Part shown: piece by piece, positions 7,249 to 12,504 of the stretch | Layout: each line of letters begins with the position of its first letter | Numbering within the stretch: the first letter of the stretch is position 1 | Translations under genes and position numbers: made by a program | The notes under the pieces: model-generated | What the model was told of the DNA's origin: nothing | What the model saw: only the letters and a program-made list of their open reading frames with translations | Databases searched by the model: none | Assembly (NCBI GenBank): GCA_937871985.1 | Contig: CALMPB010000514.1 | Coordinates: forward strand, 1-12,504 | Origin: an uncultured Burkholderiaceae bacterium | GTDB taxonomy: Bacteria; Pseudomonadota; Gammaproteobacteria; Burkholderiales; Burkholderiaceae | DNA: 12,504 bases | Reading direction: 5' to 3'

Positions 7249-7443
7249 ATGGCTCACGGATTAACCAGCGCACAAGAGATCGTCGAAGTCATAATCTTTG
7301 ACAAGCTTGGTGCATCAATCCGTGATGCACTCCTGGCCGAACTCTCGCAGAAACCCGAGCACAAGATCATCTCGCTGTCGATCACTTCATACAGCGAATT
7401 TTCTACAAGCTACCGAGCTCTTGCCGTGATTGAGTACCTCTAA
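7249..7443 (+). CDS. Hypothetical 64-aa protein between relaxase and nuclease
   Basis: I do not recognise this small protein. The ATG at 7249 has a GAAGAGG ribosome site (7234-7240) eight bases upstream. The frame runs further back to a TTG at 7189, but that lacks a ribosome site. Predicted layout is an N-terminal helix (SAQEIVEVIIFDKLG), a second helix with LLAELSQK, and two C-terminal strands ending in ALAVIEYL. No membrane or signal segment is seen. It lies 78 bases after the relaxase stop and six bases before the nuclease gene, so co-transcription with both, and a functional pairing with the nuclease, are likely but unproven. Confidence 0.55.
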   Translation: MAHGLTSAQEIVEVIIFDKLGASIRDALLAELSQKPEHKIISLSITSYSEFSTSYRALAVIEYL

Positions 7444-7449
7444 TCCATC

Positions 7450-7890
7450 ATGGGAAAGCGCGCCGACAGTGATGAGTTCTATGTTCTCGATCTTTGCGAC
7501 GAGGTACTTGGGAGTCGATCTGAACGTCAAGCAAAGTTCCCCTGGCTCGTTGGCGACGTGTCTCCTAAGACTGAACGATCGACTCAGTTACCTGTAGACG
7601 GATATTGGCCTGGCTTGAAGCTCGTTGTTGAGTTCCAGGAGAAGCAGCACACCGAGGCGGTCCCTCTGTTCGACCGCAGGGCGACCGTGTCGGGTGTCTC
7701 GCGAGGAGAGCAGAGAAAACTATATGACCAGAGGAAATCTCAAATGCTCCCGCAACACGGGATTCGACTCATCGTCATCCACAAGTCAGAGTTCAAGACG
7801 AAGAGTGACAAGATCGTTCGCGAGCACGATCGCGACATTGCTATCGTGCGCTCCCGGTTGGAGGGCGTCCTAACCGACGACAACGGGTGA
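7450..7890 (+). CDS. Putative PD-(D/E)XK (Vsr-like) nuclease
   Basis: This 146-aa protein has the core signature of the restriction-endonuclease fold. Asp50 lies in LPVDGYWP and Glu61 in LVVEFQEK, forming a D-x10-E-x-Q arrangement. Further on, a YDQRKSQMLPQHGIRLIVI segment matches the helix-strand that follows the catalytic site in Vsr-like and related nucleases. These features suggest a DNA endonuclease acting alone or with the 64-aa neighbour. The usual second acidic or Lys position is Gln63, with Lys65 nearby, so it is a variant active site. The start at 7450, six bases after the previous stop, lacks a clear ribosome site and probably relies on coupling. Likely substrates include mismatched, modified or foreign DNA, but nothing in the sequence decides this. 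Confidence 0.6.
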   Translation: MGKRADSDEFYVLDLCDEVLGSRSERQAKFPWLVGDVSPKTERSTQLPVDGYWPGLKLVVEFQEKQHTEAVPLFDRRATVSGVSRGEQRKLYDQRKSQMLPQHGIRLIVIHKSEFKTKSDKIVREHDRDIAIVRSRLEGVLTDDNG

Positions 7891-7912
7891 CAGTTTTACC
7901 GGTCACTGCCGC

Positions 7913-8905
7913 CTAGAGGCTGCGGCCTGACTGTTGCAACTGATACTTGTGCTGATTCACTTGCTCTACCGCGCGTCGAGGTGGGAGTGGCTTTTCAGCT
8001 GCGAGAAGTAAACGCCCTGTGTCGGCACTGTTAGAAACAAGCCGTGCAAGGCCGTCTTGAATCAGCTGATTCGTTCCGTAGCTCGCCGCGCTCGTGACCG
8101 GGCCAGGGACCGCACCCACGATGCGACCGAGATCCTGCGCATCCTGCGCGGTCCGCATCGTGCCTGAGCGAGCACCAGCCTCAACGATGACGGTGGCACC
8201 CGAGAGCGCGGCGTGAAGTCGCGAACGGTCAATGAACCGCTGACGAGTTGGTACAGACCCAGGTGACACTTCAGAGATGACAAGCCCGCTCTGAACGATT
8301 CGTTCGAGGAGCTGGTTGTGAGCCGCTGGGTAGGGGCGGTCGATACCCGATGCCATCACTGCGATCGTGCTGCCGTTCCCGGCAAGTGCGGCACGGTGCG
8401 CGGCACCCTCGATGCCGTAGGCTGCACCGGCGACTACCGTTCGGCCTTCCTCTGCGATGCCGCTGGCGATCTCTTCGGTGACGAAAGTGCCATAACCGGT
8501 AGCTGCGCGTGCGCCAGTGATCGTGACTCGTTCGGAGACCTCGCTGCGCAGCAGGTCGGTGTTGCCGTTCACCCAGAGCCCGTATGGGGTGCGGTTGCCG
8601 AGGTCGTTCAGTGAGGAGGGCCAGTCGGTGTCTGAAGGAATGATGAACCGGAACTCGTCACCACCGGCCATGAAGGACGCAACTTGATCCACCCGGCGAT
8701 GGGCGTGAATGTGATCGCGCCAGACAGCAGCCTCGGCGCGATCCATGCCGGGTATTGCGGTGTCTCGCTCCGCGAGCGCGAGAAGCTCTTGAGCGCCGAC
8801 ACGGGCAAGAAGGCGTCCGGTCGCCTCGTCGTTAGGTGTACCAACAAGTGAGAGCACCAGGCGTGCGGATCGTTCGTCTTGTGCGAGATCGGTGAGGATA
8901 GGCAT
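7913..8905 (-). CDS. DprA/Smf-like DNA-processing protein, divergent
   Basis: This 330-aa protein has the DprA Rossmann-type fold. Canonical DprA binds incoming single-stranded DNA and loads RecA. Visible blocks are an N-terminal helical region (1-80), GARAATGYG (131-139), AGAAYGIEGAAH (159-170), SGIDRPYPAAHN (186-197), SEVSPG (211-216), RFIDRSRLHAALS (223-235), VEAGARSG (241-248) and AVPGPVTSAASYGTNQLI (265-282). Two oddities stand out. The usual RNR-type motif reads RSR, with Ser228 in place of Asn. The C-terminus after ~290 is short and lacks a recognisable winged-helix DprA domain. A good ribosome site (AAGGAG) precedes the ATG. It is divergent from SOS-controlled umuDC and next to conjugation genes, so a role in establishing incoming plasmid DNA, or in defence, is more likely than natural competence. 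It ends 23 bases from the convergent nuclease gene. Confidence 0.85.
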   Translation of the reverse strand: MPILTDLAQDERSARLVLSLVGTPNDEATGRLLARVGAQELLALAERDTAIPGMDRAEAAVWRDHIHAHRRVDQVASFMAGGDEFRFIIPSDTDWPSSLNDLGNRTPYGLWVNGNTDLLRSEVSERVTITGARAATGYGTFVTEEIASGIAEEGRTVVAGAAYGIEGAAHRAALAGNGSTIAVMASGIDRPYPAAHNQLLERIVQSGLVISEVSPGSVPTRQRFIDRSRLHAALSGATVIVEAGARSGTMRTAQDAQDLGRIVGAVPGPVTSAASYGTNQLIQDGLARLVSNSADTGRLLLAAEKPLPPRRAVEQVNQHKYQLQQSGRSL

Positions 8906-8939
8906 CTGCGGGCTCCTTCGTTGTCAAAGCTCACCGAAC

Positions 8940-8951
8940 AGGTGCGCACCT
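8940..8951. promoter_or_regulatory. 12-bp palindrome in dprA-like/umuD intergenic region
   Basis: AGGTGCGCACCT is a perfect palindrome midway between the divergent dprA-like and umuD genes, 21 bases left of the LexA box. Its position fits an operator for a second regulator, or one controlling the minus-strand gene. No cognate protein is evident in the window. Confidence 0.35.
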
Positions 8952-8964
8952 AGAATCTCGGGTA

Positions 8965-8993
8965 GTGCCACTCGAATATGTGTTCGATAGAAT
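8965..8993 (+). promoter_or_regulatory. umuD promoter, apparently leaderless
   Basis: A -35 like GTGCCA (8965-8970) and a -10 TAGAAT (8988-8993) are separated by exactly 17 bp, and the spacer is almost entirely the LexA box. Transcription should begin about 7-8 bases after the -10, at or next to the umuD ATG (9002). No Shine-Dalgarno is present. The mRNA is therefore probably leaderless, as is common in actinobacteria. Confidence 0.55.
8972..8987. promoter_or_regulatory. SOS box (LexA operator)
   Basis: TCGAATATGTGTTCGA matches the actinobacterial/Bacillus-type LexA consensus TCGAAC-N4-GTTCGA at 11 of 12 defined positions. The single mismatch is T for C at the sixth base. It occupies the -35/-10 spacer of umuD, so bound LexA would block the promoter. 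It may also affect the divergent dprA-like gene, whose start is 67 bases away. Confidence 0.8.
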
Positions 8994-9001
8994 GTTTCGC
9001 G

Positions 9002-9424
9002 ATGCACCACCCCGAACCCCTTTTACTCACACTCGACATCTCGCTGCCAGTCGCACCCGAGGCGGCGCAGTGCGGGTTTCCGAGCCCTGCGCAGGATTAT
9101 CCGACCGAAGAATTGAGCCTCGTCGAACACCTGATCCGCGATAAGGCTGCAACCTATTTTTGGAGAGCGGCGGGACGCTCGATGGAGCCCGTGATCCCGG
9201 ACGGGTCGCTGCTGATCGTTGACCGCGGCGTCACGCCGATGCCTGGTCGTATCGTTGTCGCGATCCTTGACGGAGAGTACACGGTGAAGCGTTTGCATGT
9301 GGACCCCAATGGCCAGGTCACTCTGCAAGCCGAGAACCCGGGGTTTCCGCATCTTGTGTTACCCGAGCTGAGCGAAATGACTGTGTGGGGCGTCGTCACC
9401 TTCATAATCAGTCCGGCCTCATGA
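9002..9424 (+). CDS. umuD: UmuD, self-cleaving Pol V subunit
   Basis: This 140-aa S24-family protein self-cleaves on RecA filaments to give UmuD', the accessory subunit of error-prone DNA polymerase V. With the ATG at 9002 the cleavage site AAQCGFPSP places Cys24-Gly25 exactly as in E. coli UmuD. The catalytic Ser is residue 60 (AGRSMEP) and the Lys is residue 96 (EYTVKRL; Lys97 in E. coli). This agreement decides the start. The frame is open to an ATG at 8978, but that codon lies inside the LexA box and upstream of the -10. The promoter is SOS-controlled and apparently leaderless. umuC begins 31 bases after the stop, so the pair is complete. Confidence 0.93.
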   Translation: MHHPEPLLLTLDISLPVAPEAAQCGFPSPAQDYPTEELSLVEHLIRDKAATYFWRAAGRSMEPVIPDGSLLIVDRGVTPMPGRIVVAILDGEYTVKRLHVDPNGQVTLQAENPGFPHLVLPELSEMTVWGVVTFIISPAS

Positions 9425-9449
9425 CGATGTCGGCGGCTCGACATAGCAT
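9421..9449 (+). promoter_or_regulatory. Possible internal promoter for umuC
   Basis: ATGACG (9421-9426) and TAGCAT (9444-9449) are 17 bp apart, and the GTG start of umuC follows six bases later, the same leaderless geometry as at umuD. The spacer contains a 6-bp inverted repeat (ATGTCG at 9427-9432, CGACAT at 9439-9444). No ribosome site precedes umuC, so a leaderless transcript would explain its translation. The promoter elements are weak matches. Confidence 0.3.
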
Positions 9450-9455
9450 CGTCGC

Positions 9456-10748
9456 GTGCCTTTCCCGATGTCCATCGCGCTAATCGATGCTGAGAGTTTT
9501 TACGCGAGCTGCGAATCCGCATTCGACCCGAAGCTACGCGGTCGTCCGATCGTGGTGCTCTCAAACAATGACGGCTGCGTTGTTGCAGCAAACGCCTTTG
9601 CGAAGCAGATTGACCCCGGCATCATGTTCAAGCCGTACTTTCAGATCAAGGCTTGGGCAGAGACTATGGGTGTTGCTGTGCGGTCGTCGAACTACGAACT
9701 GTACGGGGCGGTGTCGAACAGGATCGCCGAAATCATCTCACGGTATTCCGCCTGGCAAGAGGTGTACTCGATTGATGAATCGTTCGTCGGTCTGCGCGGT
9801 GAGCCAGAAGAGCTAGAGCTGATCGGTGCAGAGATCCGGCGCACGGTTTGGCAGCTAACAGGGGTGCCGGTGCGTGTCGCGATGGGAGCGACAAAGTCAC
9901 TCGCGAAAGTCGCCGCTATCGGCATCAAGAAGACCCCGGCCATGAACGGAGTGCTGCACCTCGACCGTTATGGTGGCGAACAGTTGGGCCGCATCCTCGA
10001 CAGCATCCCAGTCACCGATCTCTGGGGCGTTGCCGGACGGTCTGGCAAAAAGCTCGCCACGATGAACGTGCACAGCGCACGCGACTTGCGTGAACTCGAT
10101 GCGAAGTGGGCTCGGAAGAAGTTCAACGTAAACATGGAACGCATCGTGCTTGAACTACGCGGCATCCCTTGTATCCCACTCGAACTGATCCCACCGAGCG
10201 CCAAAGATCAGCTCATATTCTCGCGCAGCTTCTCAAAGAAGATCACCGATGAACAAGAGATGGAGCAAGTGATCTCGCTCTACGCTCAGCGAGTATCTGC
10301 GCGACTGCGAGCACAAGGATCGCTTGCCGGTCATCTGTCTGCGTGGGCGATGACCGGCTGGGCCGACACCGGAACAGTTGGCCACAGCGCACATGCTTCG
10401 GTGGGACTCGCGACACCTACCGATGACCCTATCACTCTCACCAAGGCCGCACGAGCGCTGATCCCGAAGCTCTTCCCAGTAGACGGCATTAGATACGCCC
10501 GCGCCGGTGTTGTGCTTACTGATCTACGCCAAGCTAACGGAGTGCAACCGCTCGACCTGTTCCGGCCAGAGTTCGAGGGCCGTGGTGTCGGGCAGGCGTT
10601 AGACCAGATCAATCGCAAGTTCGCAACGACCGCTGTCGGTGTCGGGCTCGGCGGCATGAAAGCCCCACAAGGTTGGGAGATGAAGCGCGAACTGCTCTCG
10701 CCAAGATGTCTCACGAACTGGAACGAGCTGCTCGTCGCCGCAGCATAG
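9456..10748 (+). CDS. umuC: UmuC, Y-family DNA polymerase V catalytic subunit
   Basis: This error-prone translesion polymerase acts with UmuD' during the SOS response and is the main source of induced mutation. The 430-aa length compares with 422 in E. coli UmuC. Active-site residues are Asp11 (LIDAESFYASCE), Asp107 and Glu108 (YSIDESF); the steric-gate Tyr16 and the conserved LSNNDGCVVAAN and SSNYELYG segments are present. The helix-hairpin-helix region (SIPVTDLWGVAGRSGKKL) is intact. A beta-clamp-binding peptide QPLDLF lies at 364-369. The end (WEMKRELLSPRCLT) matches the UmuC family C-terminus. The start is GTG 9456 or ATG 9468; the second gives 426 aa and puts the first Asp at 7, close to E. 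coli. No ribosome site supports either. Confidence 0.93.
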   Translation: MPFPMSIALIDAESFYASCESAFDPKLRGRPIVVLSNNDGCVVAANAFAKQIDPGIMFKPYFQIKAWAETMGVAVRSSNYELYGAVSNRIAEIISRYSAWQEVYSIDESFVGLRGEPEELELIGAEIRRTVWQLTGVPVRVAMGATKSLAKVAAIGIKKTPAMNGVLHLDRYGGEQLGRILDSIPVTDLWGVAGRSGKKLATMNVHSARDLRELDAKWARKKFNVNMERIVLELRGIPCIPLELIPPSAKDQLIFSRSFSKKITDEQEMEQVISLYAQRVSARLRAQGSLAGHLSAWAMTGWADTGTVGHSAHASVGLATPTDDPITLTKAARALIPKLFPVDGIRYARAGVVLTDLRQANGVQPLDLFRPEFEGRGVGQALDQINRKFATTAVGVGLGGMKAPQGWEMKRELLSPRCLTNWNELLVAAA

Positions 10749-10907
10749 TGCATGCCCAATTTTCCCTTCCGCTTCGTCAAATATGGGCGTACATTGGAAG
10801 GTGAAGCAGCTTCACAGACACTGCGGGCTCTTCGGAGCGGCCCTTATGGGAACTCGATACACGTTCTGCTTCCTCGGCGGAGCACTACGTGTCACGAGAG
10901 GAACATC

Positions 10908-11258
10908 ATGTTCCGAATTATCTGGATAATCAGCACCTACGTTCGCGCGTTCACCCGCCGATTCATGCCGACGAGCATTCTGCTTGACTGGCTGAGGAGC
11001 CGCCGCGGGCTCAAGTGGGGCATTCCAGCGATGCTGCTCGCGGTGCCTTATCTCCTGATCGCCGTTTGGTGCAGCGGAGCGATCGAACGCGGTGCATCTG
11101 GTTGGCTCAACCTCGTGATCCTGCTATGCATCTGGAACGCAATGAAGTTCATCGTCATGGGTCCGGTAAGCCTCGCACTGTTGTTGAAGGTGCGACACCA
11201 GGAACGTGGTTACACGCGTCGCACTGAAGGTCAGTCGACTCTCACCACCATGGCGTAG
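10908..11258 (+). CDS. Small two-helix integral membrane protein
   Basis: This 116-aa protein of unknown function has a basic N-terminal region (about residues 1-35, rich in Arg). Two hydrophobic segments follow, at about 36-57 (WGIPAMLLAVPYLLIAVW) and 63-90 (ending in GPVSLALLL), then a charged tail. Similar small actinobacterial proteins are, as far as I remember, sometimes labelled sulfate permease, but nothing here shows a transporter. I chose ATG 10908 because GAGAGGAA (10895-10902) precedes it closely. The frame is open to 10752, but the extra N-terminus lacks a ribosome site and looks non-coding. The 159 bases after umuC (10749-10907) hold only a short 6-bp hairpin (10801-10815). The stop is nine bases from the end of the convergent ASCH gene. 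Confidence 0.65.
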   Translation: MFRIIWIISTYVRAFTRRFMPTSILLDWLRSRRGLKWGIPAMLLAVPYLLIAVWCSGAIERGASGWLNLVILLCIWNAMKFIVMGPVSLALLLKVRHQERGYTRRTEGQSTLTTMA

Positions 11259-11267
11259 GACTAGATT

Positions 11268-11684
11268 TCACGCGGTGACAAGTAGTTGGTCACGGCGCAG
11301 ATAAGCGTAGCTCTGAGGTGCAGATGAATTTGGCTCGACCTCCTGCAGCGGCAGCGGCTCGTCGAACGAGTTGGTTGCGTCAACGATGATTGCCACAGCA
11401 AGTTCTTTACCTTCGTAGTAACCGAAGAAGTCCTCTTCCCCAATGACACCATGCTTGCCATAGCGATCCCAGATCGCGCGGGGGCTATCTTCGACGATCT
11501 CCCCGATGTCGAAGGTGCCAAGAACCCGACTCACCGGAGAAGTCGCGTACACGATGACAGTCTTAATGTCCTCCGCAAGCCTCCGCTTCCTGAACTCAAC
11601 GGTCTTCGCGCCCGCAAAGATGGCCTCAGCGTAGACAGGATGGATCGACATCAACGCCACGCGTTCAACTGCTGCTCTACCCAT
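11268..11684 (-). CDS. ASCH-domain (PUA-like) protein
   Basis: This 138-aa single-domain protein has an ASCH signature. LMSIHPVYAEAIFAGAKTVE leads into the GxKxxExR motif with Gly25, Lys27, Glu30 and Arg32. A strand (TVIVYATSP), a central VLGTFDIGEIVED segment and the late GKELAVAIIVDA strand complete the PUA-like barrel. ASCH proteins are thought to bind RNA or modified nucleotides, and some are enzymes on nucleosides. The start at 11684 has a GGAAGG site and keeps the first strand. An ATG at 11651 overlaps the upstream gene's stop (TGATG) and would begin at MSIHPVY. With the first start the two genes overlap by 34 bases, so they are one transcription unit. The biochemical role is unknown. 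Confidence 0.8.
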   Translation of the reverse strand: MGRAAVERVALMSIHPVYAEAIFAGAKTVEFRKRRLAEDIKTVIVYATSPVSRVLGTFDIGEIVEDSPRAIWDRYGKHGVIGEEDFFGYYEGKELAVAIIVDATNSFDEPLPLQEVEPNSSAPQSYAYLRRDQLLVTA

Positions 11685-12504
11685 GCGATGCCTTCCGCGC
11701 TGTTAACCTTGACCACCGACTGCGGTGCACCTTTAACAACCTTATTCGAGATCAGCTCGGCAAGCGGCCACGTCGGTGAGACGAAGCGGTCGTGTCGGAA
11801 CAAGATTGTAAGCACCTTGCGTCCGCCTGCGTGAAGACCATCGATTTCGTCGGTGGAATACACGGTCCGCTTAAATGAAAAAGCAGCTGTCTCAGCGGCG
11901 TCAGTTCCCTTATGCGATCGCTCTGCCACGCCAACTGCGCTTACAGCACCATCCCTTGGATTTGATCCCTGAGATCTATAGAAAAGTAGCAGCGCACCAG
12001 AAGGTATGGAGTTGATCTGCCCGCGACATAGGTACGCCTTCCGAATTGCATTGCCGTGTGCGCGCGAGTCGGTAGACAACCCCGGCAAGACCATGCCGCC
12101 AGAAGCGCCGATCAACTGGGCGTCTGGGAAAAGCCCGTCATACCACTCAGGGGTGATTGGAATTACGAAGATTGACTGTCCCGCTTTCAACGCTGGCGTT
12201 CCATAGCGGATATGGAAGTCCAGACCATTCAAGTTGAGCGCGCCAGCATCCGGGTCAAGTGTTTTCAAGTAAATGCCCTCATCACCAGACTTTCTGCCAT
12301 GTTCGACGAACCCGAACTCGGGGAGAAAATCGGTCAATCGATCTTTCTTGTCTTTGACTTCTACAAAAATCTCACTCGGCCTGCCCGGTTCTCGCGCGGC
12401 CCAGCGAAATACAGCCTTGAGCAGAAGTTCTCCAAGTCGTCTGCCGCTTGCATGATCAGCCACCTTGAATGTTGAAAGCTTGATAGCCACACGAGTCCTA
12501 TCAC
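11651..12504 (-). CDS. Partial GNAT plus PUA/EVE-like fusion, 5' end outside window
   Basis: The minus-strand frame is open to the window edge. A GTG at 12490 could serve as a start but would cut the GNAT fold, so the gene very likely continues beyond 12504. The first visible part (STFKVADHASGRRLGELLL, then a helix, FVEVKD, and FLPEFGFVEHG) matches the acetyl-CoA-binding core and C-terminal half of a GNAT acetyltransferase, with the R/Q-x-x-G-x-G-like loop read as SGRRLG. From about 85 residues after the GTG to the end is a second domain, including AYLCRGQI, GALLLFYRSQ, VSAVGVAER and KVLTILFRHD, that resembles a PUA/EVE-like barrel. It overlaps the ASCH gene. Acetyltransferase identity is fairly sure; the second domain is inferred. 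An N-terminal domain may lie outside. Confidence 0.65.
   Translation of the reverse strand, partial: DRTRVAIKLSTFKVADHASGRRLGELLLKAVFRWAAREPGRPSEIFVEVKDKKDRLTDFLPEFGFVEHGRKSGDEGIYLKTLDPDAGALNLNGLDFHIRYGTPALKAGQSIFVIPITPEWYDGLFPDAQLIGASGGMVLPGLSTDSRAHGNAIRKAYLCRGQINSIPSGALLLFYRSQGSNPRDGAVSAVGVAERSHKGTDAAETAAFSFKRTVYSTDEIDGLHAGGRKVLTILFRHDRFVSPTWPLAELISNKVVKGAPQSVVKVNSAEGIAWVEQQLNAWR

Noticed and set aside
7903..7926. GCCGC/GCGGC imperfect hairpin between convergent nuclease and dprA-like genes
   Set aside because: The stem is short with a bulge and no T-run on either strand, so terminator function is not supported.
8922..8927. Perfect minus-strand TTGACA as -35 of the dprA-like gene
   Set aside because: It is too close to the start codon; the -10 would fall inside the coding region, where no good hexamer exists.
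8978..9001. Earlier ATG for umuD at 8978
   Set aside because: It lies within the LexA box and upstream of the -10. The start at 9002 gives exact E. coli-like numbering of the cleavage site and Ser60.
10801..10815. GTGAAG/CTTCAC hairpin after umuC as a terminator
   Set aside because: The stem is only 6 bp and has no T-tract; it is too weak to call.
10752..10907. Upstream extension of the small membrane protein gene
   Set aside because: There is no ribosome site at 10752 and the residues look non-coding, whereas a good site precedes the ATG at 10908.
1..12504. CRISPR arrays, tRNA or rRNA genes
   Set aside because: No regularly spaced repeats with unique spacers and no tRNA-like or rRNA-like segments were seen in the window.

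Overview
The window is about 60 % GC. It reads as accessory DNA of a high-GC actinobacterium, probably a conjugative or mobilisable plasmid or integrative element of the Microbacteriaceae type. That host guess rests on the MOBF relaxase-helicase, the actinobacterial (Bacillus/Mycobacterium-type) LexA operator, an apparently leaderless SOS promoter, and general protein flavour. No ribosomal, tRNA or clearly chromosomal gene is visible.

Left part (1-3621): a perfect inverted repeat and a strong terminator are followed by an orphan 88-aa gene, which is closed off by a second strong hairpin. Next come a small serine resolvase, a D,D35E retroviral-integrase-type transposase and an AAA+ transposition ATPase, closely linked or overlapping on the + strand. 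This is the core set of Tn552/Tn5090(Tn402)-like transposons, without a tniQ-like gene. A 30-bp imperfect palindrome upstream of the resolvase fits a resolution (res) crossover site. Two 23-24 bp direct repeats at the 3' end of the ATPase gene could be transposase-binding sites. Exact transposon ends could not be assigned.

Middle part (3571-7890): a full-length 1182-aa MOBF relaxase with a RecD-like helicase follows a 157-bp gap. In that gap a 12-bp hairpin covers the Shine-Dalgarno sequence of the relaxase, and an oriT is plausible. Two small genes follow: an unknown 64-aa protein and a Vsr-like PD-(D/E)XK nuclease candidate.

Right part (7913-11258): a minus-strand DprA-like protein is divergent from a complete umuDC pair (error-prone DNA polymerase V). 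The shared intergenic region carries a near-perfect LexA box filling the -35/-10 spacer of the umuD promoter, plus a second palindrome. UmuD keeps the Cys24-Gly25 cleavage site, Ser60 and the catalytic Lys. A small two-helix membrane protein follows umuC.

Far right (11268-12504): a minus-strand pair consists of an ASCH (PUA-like) protein and a larger upstream gene cut by the window end. The visible part of the larger gene looks like a GNAT acetyltransferase segment followed by a PUA/EVE-like C-terminal half. This pair is the least explained and most novel-looking unit.

Taken together (inference): a transposition module sits beside the transfer-initiation gene. The DNA next to the relaxase carries functions suited to handling incoming single-stranded DNA (DprA-like, SOS-controlled Pol V, a nuclease), followed by a possible RNA- or nucleotide-targeting accessory cassette.
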